This document shows, one piece after another, positions 1 to 7,367 of a stretch of 64,000 nucleotides of DNA (positions are counted from its first letter, which is position 1; each line of letters opens with the position of its first letter). Below the pieces are notes generated by a model. That model was not told the DNA's origin and searched no databases. It worked only from the letters and a program-made list of their open reading frames with translations. The DNA is from Syntrophaceae bacterium UBA7520. GTDB lineage: Bacteria > Desulfobacterota > Syntrophia > Syntrophales > Smithellaceae. A program made the translations under genes and the position numbers. The stretch spans positions 1 to 64,000 of the forward strand of contig DLNC01000010.1 of NCBI GenBank assembly GCA_002478265.1. The letters are read 5' to 3'.

Positions 1-76
1 AGTTTCCGGGGGGAAGGTCACTTAAACTATAAAATCCAGGATAATCAGTTAATTTTTTAGTAATAAGAAATTTTTC

Positions 77-105
77 TTGGTATAGCACAGAAAAAATGAT
101 ATTAA
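77..105 (+). promoter_or_regulatory. Candidate sigma70-type promoter for the thiolase
   Basis: A TTGGTA -35-like box (77-82) and a TATTAA -10-like box (100-105) are 17 bp apart, each matching 4 of 6 consensus bases. The AT-rich leader to the start codon at 199 is about 85 nt. Nothing else recognisable is present in bases 1-198. Confidence 0.35.
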
Positions 106-198
106 ACTTCATCTTTTTTTCAACTAAAGTTAGTCTGATAGACAATAATAATTATGTGTTTAATTTAATTTAAATAATTTTTAAGAAAGGAAATTGGT

Positions 199-1380
199 AT
201 GAGGGATGTAGTGATTGTAGGTGGTGTCAGAACGGCAATCGGGGATTATATGGGGTCGCTTTCTGGTTTAAATCCTGTTCAGTTGGGCGTATTAGCCTTA
301 AAAGGCGCTCTGGCCAAAGCCGGCATTGACAAGAACATGATACAGGAAGTTGTTGCCGGTCAATGCAATCAGGCGGGAGCTCCGGGGAATACGGCCCGAC
401 ATATAGCGATGGGTGCGGAATTGCCTGTTGAGTCTTTCGCGTTTACCGTTCATCAGCAGTGCGCGTCTTCCATGCGCGGCGCGGAACTTCTTTCTCAGGA
501 AATCATGCTAGGGAAAATTGACATCGGCGCGGTGGTCGGCGTGGAGAGCATGAGTAACGCGCCTTACCTGCTTTTTGGCGCCCGTAAAGGCTATCGCTTG
601 GCGGACGGCGAAAAAATTCAGGATAGTCTGATGATCGGCGGCTTGGTGGATGCTCTTCTAGGCTATCATATGGGTATTACAGCCGACAACATCGCCGACC
701 ACTACAAAATTTCTCGCCAGGAACAGGATGAATGGGCGCTGATGAGCCATCAGAGGGCGTGTGAGGCAATCAAGAAAGGCTGGTTTAAAGAAGAAATCGT
801 TCCCGTGGAAATCAAGACGAAGAAAGGTCCGGTGATTTTTGAAACGGACGAACATCCGCGCGCTGATACCAATATGGAGGCGCTCGGCAAACTGAAACCC
901 GCTTTCAAGAAAGACGGTACGGTTACGGCGGGAAACGCATCCGGGCTTAATGACGCCGGTTCCTGTTTAATCATGATGGCGGCGGAAAAGGCGAAAGAAT
1001 TGGGCGTCAAGCCCATCGCGAAAATTGTTGCTTCCGCGCCCGGTTCTGTTGAGCCCCGCATCATGGGTATGGGCGTTGTGCCCGCGGTAAAAAACGCGTT
1101 GAAATTCGCCAAAATGAAGTTAGAAGACATTGATTACTTTGAATTTAACGAAGCTTTTGCCGCGCAAGTCATCGGCTGCAACCGCGAATTGAAAATTCCG
1201 TTGGACAAGATCAATCGTGTCGGTTCAGGCATCAGTCTGGGTCATCCGGTTGGCGCGACAGGCGCCCGTCTGATCATTACCATGATTAATGAGCTTAAGC
1301 GCATGGGGAAAAAATTCGGTTGTGCCTCACTCTGCGCGAGCGGTGGTCCGGCGCATGCATTGATTGTGGAAGTGATTTAG
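199..1380 (+). CDS. Acetyl-CoA acetyltransferase (thiolase)
   Basis: A 393-aa thiolase, the usual family length. It catalyses CoA-dependent cleavage of 3-ketoacyl-CoA, or reversible condensation of two acetyl-CoA, in the cytoplasm. The nucleophilic cysteine is Cys88 in QQCASS. The NEAFAAQ and LGHPVGATGAR motifs (catalytic His) and a C-terminal CASGGPAHA block (second catalytic Cys) are all present. The ATG follows an AGAAAGGA ribosome site. It is a single-gene unit with its own candidate promoter and a strong terminator. In a syntrophic fatty- or aromatic-acid degrader it would act at the end of beta-oxidation. Chain-length preference cannot be read from the sequence. Confidence 0.93.
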   Translation: MRDVVIVGGVRTAIGDYMGSLSGLNPVQLGVLALKGALAKAGIDKNMIQEVVAGQCNQAGAPGNTARHIAMGAELPVESFAFTVHQQCASSMRGAELLSQEIMLGKIDIGAVVGVESMSNAPYLLFGARKGYRLADGEKIQDSLMIGGLVDALLGYHMGITADNIADHYKISRQEQDEWALMSHQRACEAIKKGWFKEEIVPVEIKTKKGPVIFETDEHPRADTNMEALGKLKPAFKKDGTVTAGNASGLNDAGSCLIMMAAEKAKELGVKPIAKIVASAPGSVEPRIMGMGVVPAVKNALKFAKMKLEDIDYFEFNEAFAAQVIGCNRELKIPLDKINRVGSGISLGHPVGATGARLIITMINELKRMGKKFGCASLCASGGPAHALIVEVI

Positions 1381-1400
1381 CGCCCAAAAAAGAAATTTAT

Positions 1401-1438
1401 AAATCCCCGTGACCTGCTCGAACGGCACGGGGATTTTT
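1401..1438. terminator. Strong bidirectional intrinsic terminator
   Basis: An 11-bp perfect stem (AAATCCCCGTG at 1401-1411 with CACGGGGATTT at 1426-1436) is followed by Ts on the plus strand. On the minus strand it is followed by U-rich sequence from the A-rich left flank. It lies between the converging thiolase and yjbQ genes and can serve both. Confidence 0.9.
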
Positions 1439-1857
1439 CATTCGCCAATGATTTTTACCAATACCCTTTTTTTTCTCTTGCCGTCGAATTCGCCGTAGAA
1501 TATCTGTTCCCAGGGACCAAAATCAAGTTTTCCCTTGGTAATAGCCACAACAACTTCTCTACCCATGATTTGTCTTTTCAGGTGTGCGTCGCCGTTATCT
1601 TCGCCGGTTTTGTTGTGCAAATAACGCGATAGTGGTTCATGAGGCGCCAGTTGTTCCAGCCATTGTTCATAGTCATGGTGCAGGCCGGATTCGTCATCGT
1701 TGATGAAAACGGAAGCGGTTATGTGCATGGCATTGACGAGCACGAGGCCTTCCTGAATCTCGCTTTTTTTAATACACTCGGCAACCTTATCGGTGATATT
1801 AATGAACCCTCTGCGGGTAGGCAGATTAAACCATAATTCTTCACGGTAAGCTTTCAT
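1438..1857 (-). CDS. yjbQ: YjbQ/UPF0047 family protein
   Basis: A 139-aa protein of the YjbQ (UPF0047) family, full length for the family. Conserved blocks visible are MHITAS (His45), the acidic NDDES turn (53-57), GEDNGDAHLK (85-94, including His92) and a C-terminal GPWEQIFYGEFDG block. Family members have weak thiamine-phosphate synthase activity in E. coli complementation, but the physiological role is unsettled. It is a stand-alone gene converging on the thiolase terminator. Family assignment is firm; function is not. Confidence 0.88.
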   Translation of the reverse strand: MKAYREELWFNLPTRRGFINITDKVAECIKKSEIQEGLVLVNAMHITASVFINDDESGLHHDYEQWLEQLAPHEPLSRYLHNKTGEDNGDAHLKRQIMGREVVVAITKGKLDFGPWEQIFYGEFDGKRKKRVLVKIIGE

Positions 1858-2023
1858 TAATAATATCCTTTTTTTCGAGGAAACATATAAGATACAAAGA
1901 TGATTGTCAAAGCAAAATGTGCACGTATGTGCCTATTATTTAAGAAATTATCATGCAATTAACTTTACAAGGTTAGTGCCTTGTGTTATTAACGCAAAAC
2001 ATAAAAGCAATAAGGAGCAGCGT

Positions 2024-2773
2024 ATGTCCGGCCATTCTAAATGGAGCACGATTAAAAGAAAAAAAGGCGCGATTGATGCCAAGCGCGGCAAAATATTTAC
2101 CAAGATCATTAAAGAAATTACCCTGGCGGCAAAATTGGGGGGCGGTGACATAGAGGGAAACTCAAGGCTCAGGCAGGCAGTAGCAGCGGCAAAAGAAGAA
2201 AACATGCCGAAAGATAACATTGAAAGGGCTATCAAGAAAGGAATCGGCGGCGGCGACGGCGCGGCCAATTATGAAGAAGTTACCTATGAGGGCTATGGTC
2301 CCGGAGGTGTTGCAGTTCTTGTGGAGGTTATGACGGATAATAAGAACAGAACCGTAGCGGAAATTAGGCATATTTTCTCCAAACATGGCGGAAATCTGGG
2401 CGAAAATGGCTGCGTATCGTGGATTTTTTCCAAAAAAGGAAGCATTGTTATCGATAAAAAAGAAATCGATGAAGATACGCTCATGGAAATTGCACTCGAA
2501 GCGGGTGCTGATGACGTGGTAAGCGATAAAAGCGAGTACGAAGTCATTACTTCGCCTGTTGCTTATGAAAATGTAAAAAAGGCGTTGGACGATAAGGGAA
2601 TCAAACATCTGGAAGCCCGTATCGGCATGATTCCTTCAAATACGGTTAAACTGGAGGCGGGCAAAGCGGAACAGATGCTGAAAATGATGGAAAAGTTGGA
2701 AGATAACGATGATGTGCAGAATGTGTACGCTAATTTCGATATTGATGACGCGGTTATGGAGAAATTAAGCTGA
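2024..2773 (+). CDS. yebC: YebC/PmpR family translation or transcription regulator
   Basis: A 249-aa protein beginning MSGHSKWSTIKRKK, the diagnostic YebC N-terminus. The reading frame is open upstream to 1904, but the start at 2024 is preceded by AAGGAG (2012-2017) and matches the family, so the longer form is rejected. YebC/TACO1 proteins were named as transcriptional regulators; recent work gives some members a role in translation through polyproline stalls. It directly precedes ruvC by 23 nt, the classic yebC-ruvCAB arrangement, so it is probably co-transcribed with the Holliday-junction genes. Confidence 0.95.
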   Translation: MSGHSKWSTIKRKKGAIDAKRGKIFTKIIKEITLAAKLGGGDIEGNSRLRQAVAAAKEENMPKDNIERAIKKGIGGGDGAANYEEVTYEGYGPGGVAVLVEVMTDNKNRTVAEIRHIFSKHGGNLGENGCVSWIFSKKGSIVIDKKEIDEDTLMEIALEAGADDVVSDKSEYEVITSPVAYENVKKALDDKGIKHLEARIGMIPSNTVKLEAGKAEQMLKMMEKLEDNDDVQNVYANFDIDDAVMEKLS

Positions 2774-2796
2774 GAAAATAGTTTTTAGGATGTAAT

Positions 2797-3276
2797 TTGC
2801 GAATTTTAGGAATTGATCCAGGCAGCAAGAATACGGGTTATGGGATTATCGCCAAAGAGGGCAATTATTTAAAGCAAATCGTTTATGGAGAAATTAAACC
2901 AGGCCGGAGAGTCGTATTATCCGGTGTTTTAATCGAAATTTATCAGCGGTTGTCCGAGGTGATGGAAAGGGAAAAGCCGCAGGCAATTGCCCTGGAAAAT
3001 ATTTTTTACGGTAAAAACGTTCGCAGTTTGATCAAGCAGGCCCAAGTCAGAGGAGTGGCTATTTTTTCCGGCGCGGCTATGAATATACCGATCTTTGAAT
3101 ATACGCCTCTCGAAATTAAAAAGGCAGTTGTCGGTTACGGCAGGGCGGAAAAAAGGCAGGTACAAGCTATGGTAAAAGCTATTTTGAAACTGCCGGCTTT
3201 ACCGCCGGCCGATGCCGCCGACGCGTTGGCTGTCGCCATTTGCCATGCTAATTTCATGAAGGGAACCACAATCTGA
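2797..3276 (+). CDS. ruvC: Holliday junction resolvase RuvC
   Basis: A 159-aa endonuclease that cuts Holliday junctions symmetrically, in complex with RuvAB. The four acidic catalytic residues are in place: Asp7 (GIDPG), Glu67 (ALEN), Asp139 and Asp142 (PPADAADALAVAICH). The start is TTG at 2797 with AGGA 6 nt upstream, giving MRILGIDPG, the canonical N-terminus. It ends one base before ruvA. Confidence 0.96.
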   Translation: MRILGIDPGSKNTGYGIIAKEGNYLKQIVYGEIKPGRRVVLSGVLIEIYQRLSEVMEREKPQAIALENIFYGKNVRSLIKQAQVRGVAIFSGAAMNIPIFEYTPLEIKKAVVGYGRAEKRQVQAMVKAILKLPALPPADAADALAVAICHANFMKGTTI

Positions 3277-3277
3277 A

Positions 3278-3886
3278 ATGATCGCCCTTATCAGCGGTAA
3301 AGTTGTGCATAAAGGGATTACACACGTTATTGTGGACACGCATGGCGTGGGCTATCGTGTTTTTATACCTTTGACCACTTTCTATGAATTGCCGGATACA
3401 GGGCAGAATATTACCCTGCATGTTTACACTCATGTTAAACAAGACGGTATCAATTTATTTGGCTTTTATACACCACAGGAAAAAGATGTTTTTGAACTGA
3501 TGTTGGGCGTAAGCGGTATTGGTCCGAAAATGTCACTGAATATTCTCTCCGGCATTTCCGTGCAGGAGTTGCTCAAGGCAATATCCGGCGGCGACGTGAA
3601 AAAACTTGTCAGCATACCCGGCCTGGGAAAAAAGACCGCGGAGAGGTTGATTCTGGAGTTGAAAGAAAAAATAATTAAAAAAATAGCCGCTGAGGAAACT
3701 GCACCCGGCACGGAAAAGCAAATAAGCCGGGATATGATCAGAGAAGATGTTCTTTCCGCACTCATAAATTTGGGATATAAGAACAGCATTGCGCAGCAGG
3801 CGTTGGAGCGGGTAATGAACGACGAGCATCAGGAAATGGCCATGGACAAAATTTTGAAAAAAACTTTAAAAATATTATGGGGATAG
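3278..3886 (+). CDS. ruvA: Holliday junction DNA helicase subunit RuvA
   Basis: A 202-aa junction-binding subunit. The N-terminal OB-fold begins MIALISGKVVHKG. Two helix-hairpin-helix motifs follow (VSGIGPKMSLNIL and IPGLGKKTAERLILEL, roughly residues 75-125). The C-terminal domain III that contacts RuvB is present. The ATG at 3278 is one base after the ruvC stop and ruvB follows at once, so the three genes are translated as a tight operon. Confidence 0.96.
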   Translation: MIALISGKVVHKGITHVIVDTHGVGYRVFIPLTTFYELPDTGQNITLHVYTHVKQDGINLFGFYTPQEKDVFELMLGVSGIGPKMSLNILSGISVQELLKAISGGDVKKLVSIPGLGKKTAERLILELKEKIIKKIAAEETAPGTEKQISRDMIREDVLSALINLGYKNSIAQQALERVMNDEHQEMAMDKILKKTLKILWG

Positions 3887-3887
3887 G

Positions 3888-4931
3888 TTGATAAAAAATT
3901 ATATGAGCGAACAGGCGAAGAATCCTCTGATTAATCCGGTCGGTGCCGATGATGAATATAAATTCGATGCGAGTTTGCGTCCTTTAAAATTGACCGAATA
4001 CGTCGGACAGGAAAAAATCAAAAGCAATCTCGATATTTTCATCCAGGCGGCGAAAAAACGCCGCGAGTCTCTTGACCATGTTTTACTGCACGGACCTCCC
4101 GGGTTGGGAAAAACAACCTTGGCTTACATTATCGCCCGGGAAATGGGGGTAGATATAAAAGTCACATCGGGGCCTGTCATAGAAAGACCGGGCGACTTGG
4201 CGGCAATATTGACAAACATGCAGGATCACGAAGTGTTATTTATCGATGAGATACATCGCCTTTCACATGTTGTGGAAGAAATTTTATATCCGGCGATGGA
4301 AGATTTTCATATTGATATACTGATCGGTCAGGGTCCATCCGCCAGGTCAATGAAACTGGACGTTCCCAAATTTACCCTTGTCGGCGCGACAACACGCGCC
4401 GGTTTGCTTACGTCTCCTTTGCGCGACCGTTTCGGCATGCATTTCCGGTTGGAATTTTATTCGGTACAGGAGCTGGCGGTGATCATCAAACGCTCGGCAG
4501 CTATTTTAAAAATCAAGATATCTGAGGCAGGAACGGAGGAACTCGCCCGTCGCGCCCGCGGCACTCCACGTATCGCCAACAGACTGCTTAAACGTGTTCG
4601 CGATTATGCACAGGTAAAACATCAAGGGAAGATTGACGATATAATTGCTTGTGCCGCATTGGATCTTTTTGAAGTAGATAAACAGGGATTCGACCAGATG
4701 GACCGGAAGCTGCTTTTAACGATAATCGAAAAATTCAACGGCGGCCCCGTGGGATTGGACAATATATCCGCGGCAATGGGAGAAGAGAAAACAACTATTG
4801 AAGATATATATGAACCGTATCTTATCCAGGAAGGTTATCTGCAAAGGACAGCCAGAGGAAGAATAGCCTGCGCTAAAGCATACGATCATTTCGGCCTGAA
4901 AAATTCCAAAACGCAAAACGAATTATTTTGA
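3888..4931 (+). CDS. ruvB: Holliday junction branch migration ATPase RuvB
   Basis: A 347-aa AAA+ motor. The Walker A GPPGLGKT (69-76), Walker B LFIDEIH, sensor 1 GATTRAG and arginine-finger block RDRFG are visible, and the C-terminal winged helix is complete. The start is taken as TTG at 3888, one base after ruvA and behind a GGGGATAGG-type site. An internal ATG at 3903 (MSEQAKN) is an alternative with a poorer ribosome site. The protein hexamer drives branch migration on RuvA-bound junctions. Confidence 0.96.
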   Translation: MIKNYMSEQAKNPLINPVGADDEYKFDASLRPLKLTEYVGQEKIKSNLDIFIQAAKKRRESLDHVLLHGPPGLGKTTLAYIIAREMGVDIKVTSGPVIERPGDLAAILTNMQDHEVLFIDEIHRLSHVVEEILYPAMEDFHIDILIGQGPSARSMKLDVPKFTLVGATTRAGLLTSPLRDRFGMHFRLEFYSVQELAVIIKRSAAILKIKISEAGTEELARRARGTPRIANRLLKRVRDYAQVKHQGKIDDIIACAALDLFEVDKQGFDQMDRKLLLTIIEKFNGGPVGLDNISAAMGEEKTTIEDIYEPYLIQEGYLQRTARGRIACAKAYDHFGLKNSKTQNELF

Positions 4932-4956
4932 GCGTTAGCATTTAAACCGTTTAGTC

Positions 4957-5487
4957 ATGAAAATATTAATGCATATATGTTGCGGACCGTGCAGCATTTA
5001 TCCTTTACAAGTATTACGCGCTCAAGGTTTCGAGGTAACAGGATATTTTTATAATCCCAATATTCATCCTTACCGGGAATATCTGCAACGTAGCCAGACA
5101 TTAAAAAATTACGCTCAAAGTGTGGATTTACATGTAATCTGGTCGCCAAGCTATCCGCTGGAAGAATTCCTCAGACATACTGCCTTTTTAGATAAAGACA
5201 GGTGTGTCTATTGTTATAAAGAGCGCTTGCAGGCCGCGATTGGCGTCGCGACGAAGTATCATTACGACGTTTTCACAACGACACTGCTTTACAGTAAATT
5301 TCAAAATCATCAACTTATTAGTGAAATTGCGCATGATCTTGGGAGAAAAGCAGGCATTGACTTTTATTATCAGGATTTTCGTTTAGGGTGGTCGGAGGGT
5401 GTCAGAATTTCCAAGGAAATGGGCCTTTATCGTCAGCCTTATTGCGGATGTATTTACAGCGAAAAGGAGAGATTTTATAAAATATAA
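4957..5487 (+). CDS. queH: Epoxyqueuosine reductase QueH
   Basis: A 176-aa protein of the QueH (former DUF208) family, which reduces epoxyqueuosine to queuosine in tRNA and replaces the cobalamin enzyme QueG. Metal and redox cysteines are all present: Cys8, Cys9 and Cys12 (HICCGPC), Cys83 and Cys86 (DRCVYC), and Cys163 and Cys165 (YCGC). It lies 25 nt after ruvB, so it is probably read from the ruvCAB transcript. No other queuosine genes are in the window. Confidence 0.92.
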   Translation: MKILMHICCGPCSIYPLQVLRAQGFEVTGYFYNPNIHPYREYLQRSQTLKNYAQSVDLHVIWSPSYPLEEFLRHTAFLDKDRCVYCYKERLQAAIGVATKYHYDVFTTTLLYSKFQNHQLISEIAHDLGRKAGIDFYYQDFRLGWSEGVRISKEMGLYRQPYCGCIYSEKERFYKI

Positions 5488-5620
5488 CGATGAGAATTCT
5501 TAAAAACCATACTGTGGCTTATTTGACACACTTTTAGCGAATCAAACCGTATTCTTAAAAAATCAATTAAATAATATTAGTAATTACAAATAGTTACAAG
5601 TTAGAGAAAATTTCCAATTA

Positions 5621-5636
5621 TGGTATAGGTTTTGCT
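5621..5636 (+). promoter_or_regulatory. Candidate sigma54 (-24/-12) promoter for lpxC
   Basis: The sequence TGGTATAGGTTTTGCT has the invariant GG (5622-5623) and GC (5634-5635) separated exactly as in sigma54 promoters. It agrees with TGGCAYRNNNNTTGCW except for one base (C to T). The predicted start is about 5647, 17 nt before the lpxC ATG. The rest of the 176-nt gap 5488-5663 is AT-rich and otherwise featureless. Confidence 0.5.
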
Positions 5637-5663
5637 CTTATTTTAAGAAAAATTGAGAAAAAT

Positions 5664-6596
5664 ATGTATTTTCAGCGTACTTTAAATAAAGAAATCAATT
5701 GTTCCAATATCGGATTGCATACCGGCCGTAAGGTAAAAATGAAAATCAAACCCGCCGGTGTGGATACCGGAATAGTTTTTCGGAGACGTGACTTACCGGA
5801 TACTCCCGAAATTCACGCTGATTTCAATAATGTCTGCGACACAACGTTGGCTACGTCCCTGGGCACGAACGGGACAAGAGTAGCTACAGTTGAACATATA
5901 CTTTCCGCGTTTAGCGGCATGGGTGTGGATAATGCGATAGTTGAACTCGATTCTTTCGAAGTGCCGATCATGGACGGCAGCGCCCTTCCTTTCGTCAATC
6001 TCCTTAAGGAAGTCGGCACGCATGCTCAGAAAAAAGCAAAAAAAATGTTAGTCATTAAAAAACCCGTTACAGTTAAAGAAGGGGACGCGAGTGCTACCTT
6101 TTTGCCTGCAGACGAATTTAAAATCACCTATCAGATCGATTTCAGTCACGATGTCATTGGCAAGCAGGAGTACAGCATGACATTCTCCGATGAGATTTAT
6201 GAAAAGGATATCTCTCCTGCTCGTACTTTTGGTTTTCTCAAAGAAGTGGAATATTTGCAGGCGAAGGGTCTTGGTCTGGGCGGTTCTTTGGATAACGCGA
6301 TAATTCTGGACGATAAAAAAATCATTAACAAAGACGGCCTGCGTTTTCCGGATGAATTTGTCAAACACAAAATTCTTGATGCCATTGGTGATTTGTTTCT
6401 TTTAGGTATGCCGATCATCGGCCATTTTATCGCCTACAAATCAGGCCATCGTTTGAATAATTTATTGCTCAAGGAGTTGACCAGGCAAAGGGATTCCTGG
6501 GAAATAATAAGCTATCAGGATAAGTCTTGTGATTCGCCAAGCGCTAATTCTTTGAGAATTCCTTCCTTCACCATTCTTGATTCCGTGTCGGCGTAA
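5664..6596 (+). CDS. lpxC: UDP-3-O-acyl-N-acetylglucosamine deacetylase LpxC
   Basis: A 310-aa zinc amidase for the committed step of lipid A synthesis, which indicates an outer membrane with LPS. The zinc ligands His78 (VEHILSA), His235 and Asp239 (HKILDAIGD) and the catalytic His262 (KSGHRLNN) align with the E. coli enzyme. No other lipid A gene is adjacent. It sits alone between a sigma54-like promoter and a weak terminator-like hairpin. Confidence 0.96.
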   Translation: MYFQRTLNKEINCSNIGLHTGRKVKMKIKPAGVDTGIVFRRRDLPDTPEIHADFNNVCDTTLATSLGTNGTRVATVEHILSAFSGMGVDNAIVELDSFEVPIMDGSALPFVNLLKEVGTHAQKKAKKMLVIKKPVTVKEGDASATFLPADEFKITYQIDFSHDVIGKQEYSMTFSDEIYEKDISPARTFGFLKEVEYLQAKGLGLGGSLDNAIILDDKKIINKDGLRFPDEFVKHKILDAIGDLFLLGMPIIGHFIAYKSGHRLNNLLLKELTRQRDSWEIISYQDKSCDSPSANSLRIPSFTILDSVSA

Positions 6597-6620
6597 ATCA
6601 AAATAACCTTGATTTTTATT
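6595..6620 (+). terminator. Weak terminator-like hairpin after lpxC
   Basis: AAATCAA (6595-6601) pairs with TTGATTT (6609-6615) across a 7-nt loop, followed by TTATT. The stem is AT-only, so efficiency is doubtful. The remaining gap to 6768 holds an imperfect inverted repeat AGCTAGT/ACTAGTT (6683-6703), possibly an operator; no gene is seen. Confidence 0.35.
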
Positions 6621-6767
6621 ACTATGTTTCTTAGTATGAACAATTAAGTTTATACGTGTGACACGCTCGACGTGCGTTGATAAGCTAGTGATATAAACTA
6701 GTTATGATTAAAAACGTGAAGTGGCCGGTAAGCGGATGATCTGAGATTCCGTAATTTAAGAAATAAG

Positions 6768-7349
6768 GTGAAGAAGATTATGGCGCAGTTAAGATTTTTG
6801 TTTGTTGCTTTGTGTATCCTGGTTTTTTTTACTTCGTGTTCCGGCAATAAAAATATTACAGCTCCGCAAATTGCAGATTTTATCATCACCAATAACGAAG
6901 CAAATGTTCTTTTGTATGCGCGTTTGGTTAATGGATTTAAAGATGATATTGTATCAGAGATTATGGCCGGAGTTCCGAAAGAATATATCCTTCAGATAAG
7001 AGTTTATGAGGAAAGGCCGTATATTTGGAGCAAAAAAATCAAAAGCAGTAAAATCAGACGGACTATTAAATACGATAATCTTAAAAAAACGTTCATTGTT
7101 TCCGGCGCGGATAAACCTGAGCCGGCGGAATTCAGTGATTTATACAGTGCGCAAAATGCAATGGCAGATTTTAACGGCATTATCGTAATTCCGATTATTG
7201 ATCTGCAAAGAAATAAGAATTATTACCTTAAAACAATGGTCACCATAGATAAAGTGCGCCTCCCGCTGAGATTGGAGCGTCTTTTTTTCTTTGTCTCATT
7301 TTGGGATTATGCAACGCCCTGGTATAAACAGAAGTTTATTTTGAAATAA
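6768..7349 (+). CDS. DUF4390 family exported protein
   Basis: A 193-aa protein of the DUF4390 type, a family of unknown function commonly encoded immediately before NtrY-like sensor kinases, as here. The N-terminus has a hydrophobic segment ending FFTSC, which may be a poor lipobox or an ordinary signal peptide. The start is GTG at 6768 (MKKIMAQ) or ATG at 6780 (MAQLRF, behind AAGGTGAAGAAG). The rest is beta-rich and periplasmic in character. Proximity suggests a role in signal input to the kinase, which is inference only. Confidence 0.75.
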   Translation: MKKIMAQLRFLFVALCILVFFTSCSGNKNITAPQIADFIITNNEANVLLYARLVNGFKDDIVSEIMAGVPKEYILQIRVYEERPYIWSKKIKSSKIRRTIKYDNLKKTFIVSGADKPEPAEFSDLYSAQNAMADFNGIIVIPIIDLQRNKNYYLKTMVTIDKVRLPLRLERLFFFVSFWDYATPWYKQKFILK

Positions 7350-7367
7350 TTTATCCACGCATAGTGA

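Noticed and set aside
1..20. Shared 12-mer CGGGGGGAAGGT at the left end and at about 18990
   Set aside because: A 12-base match is expected many times by chance in 64 kb and the flanks do not align.
2162..2608. Minus-strand frames within yebC
   Set aside because: Overlapping a highly conserved gene in the opposite sense; no supporting signals.
5524..5560. TTGACA before lpxC as a sigma70 promoter
   Set aside because: A TTGACA is present near 5524, but no acceptable -10 box lies 16-18 bp downstream; the sigma54-like element nearer the gene is a better fit.
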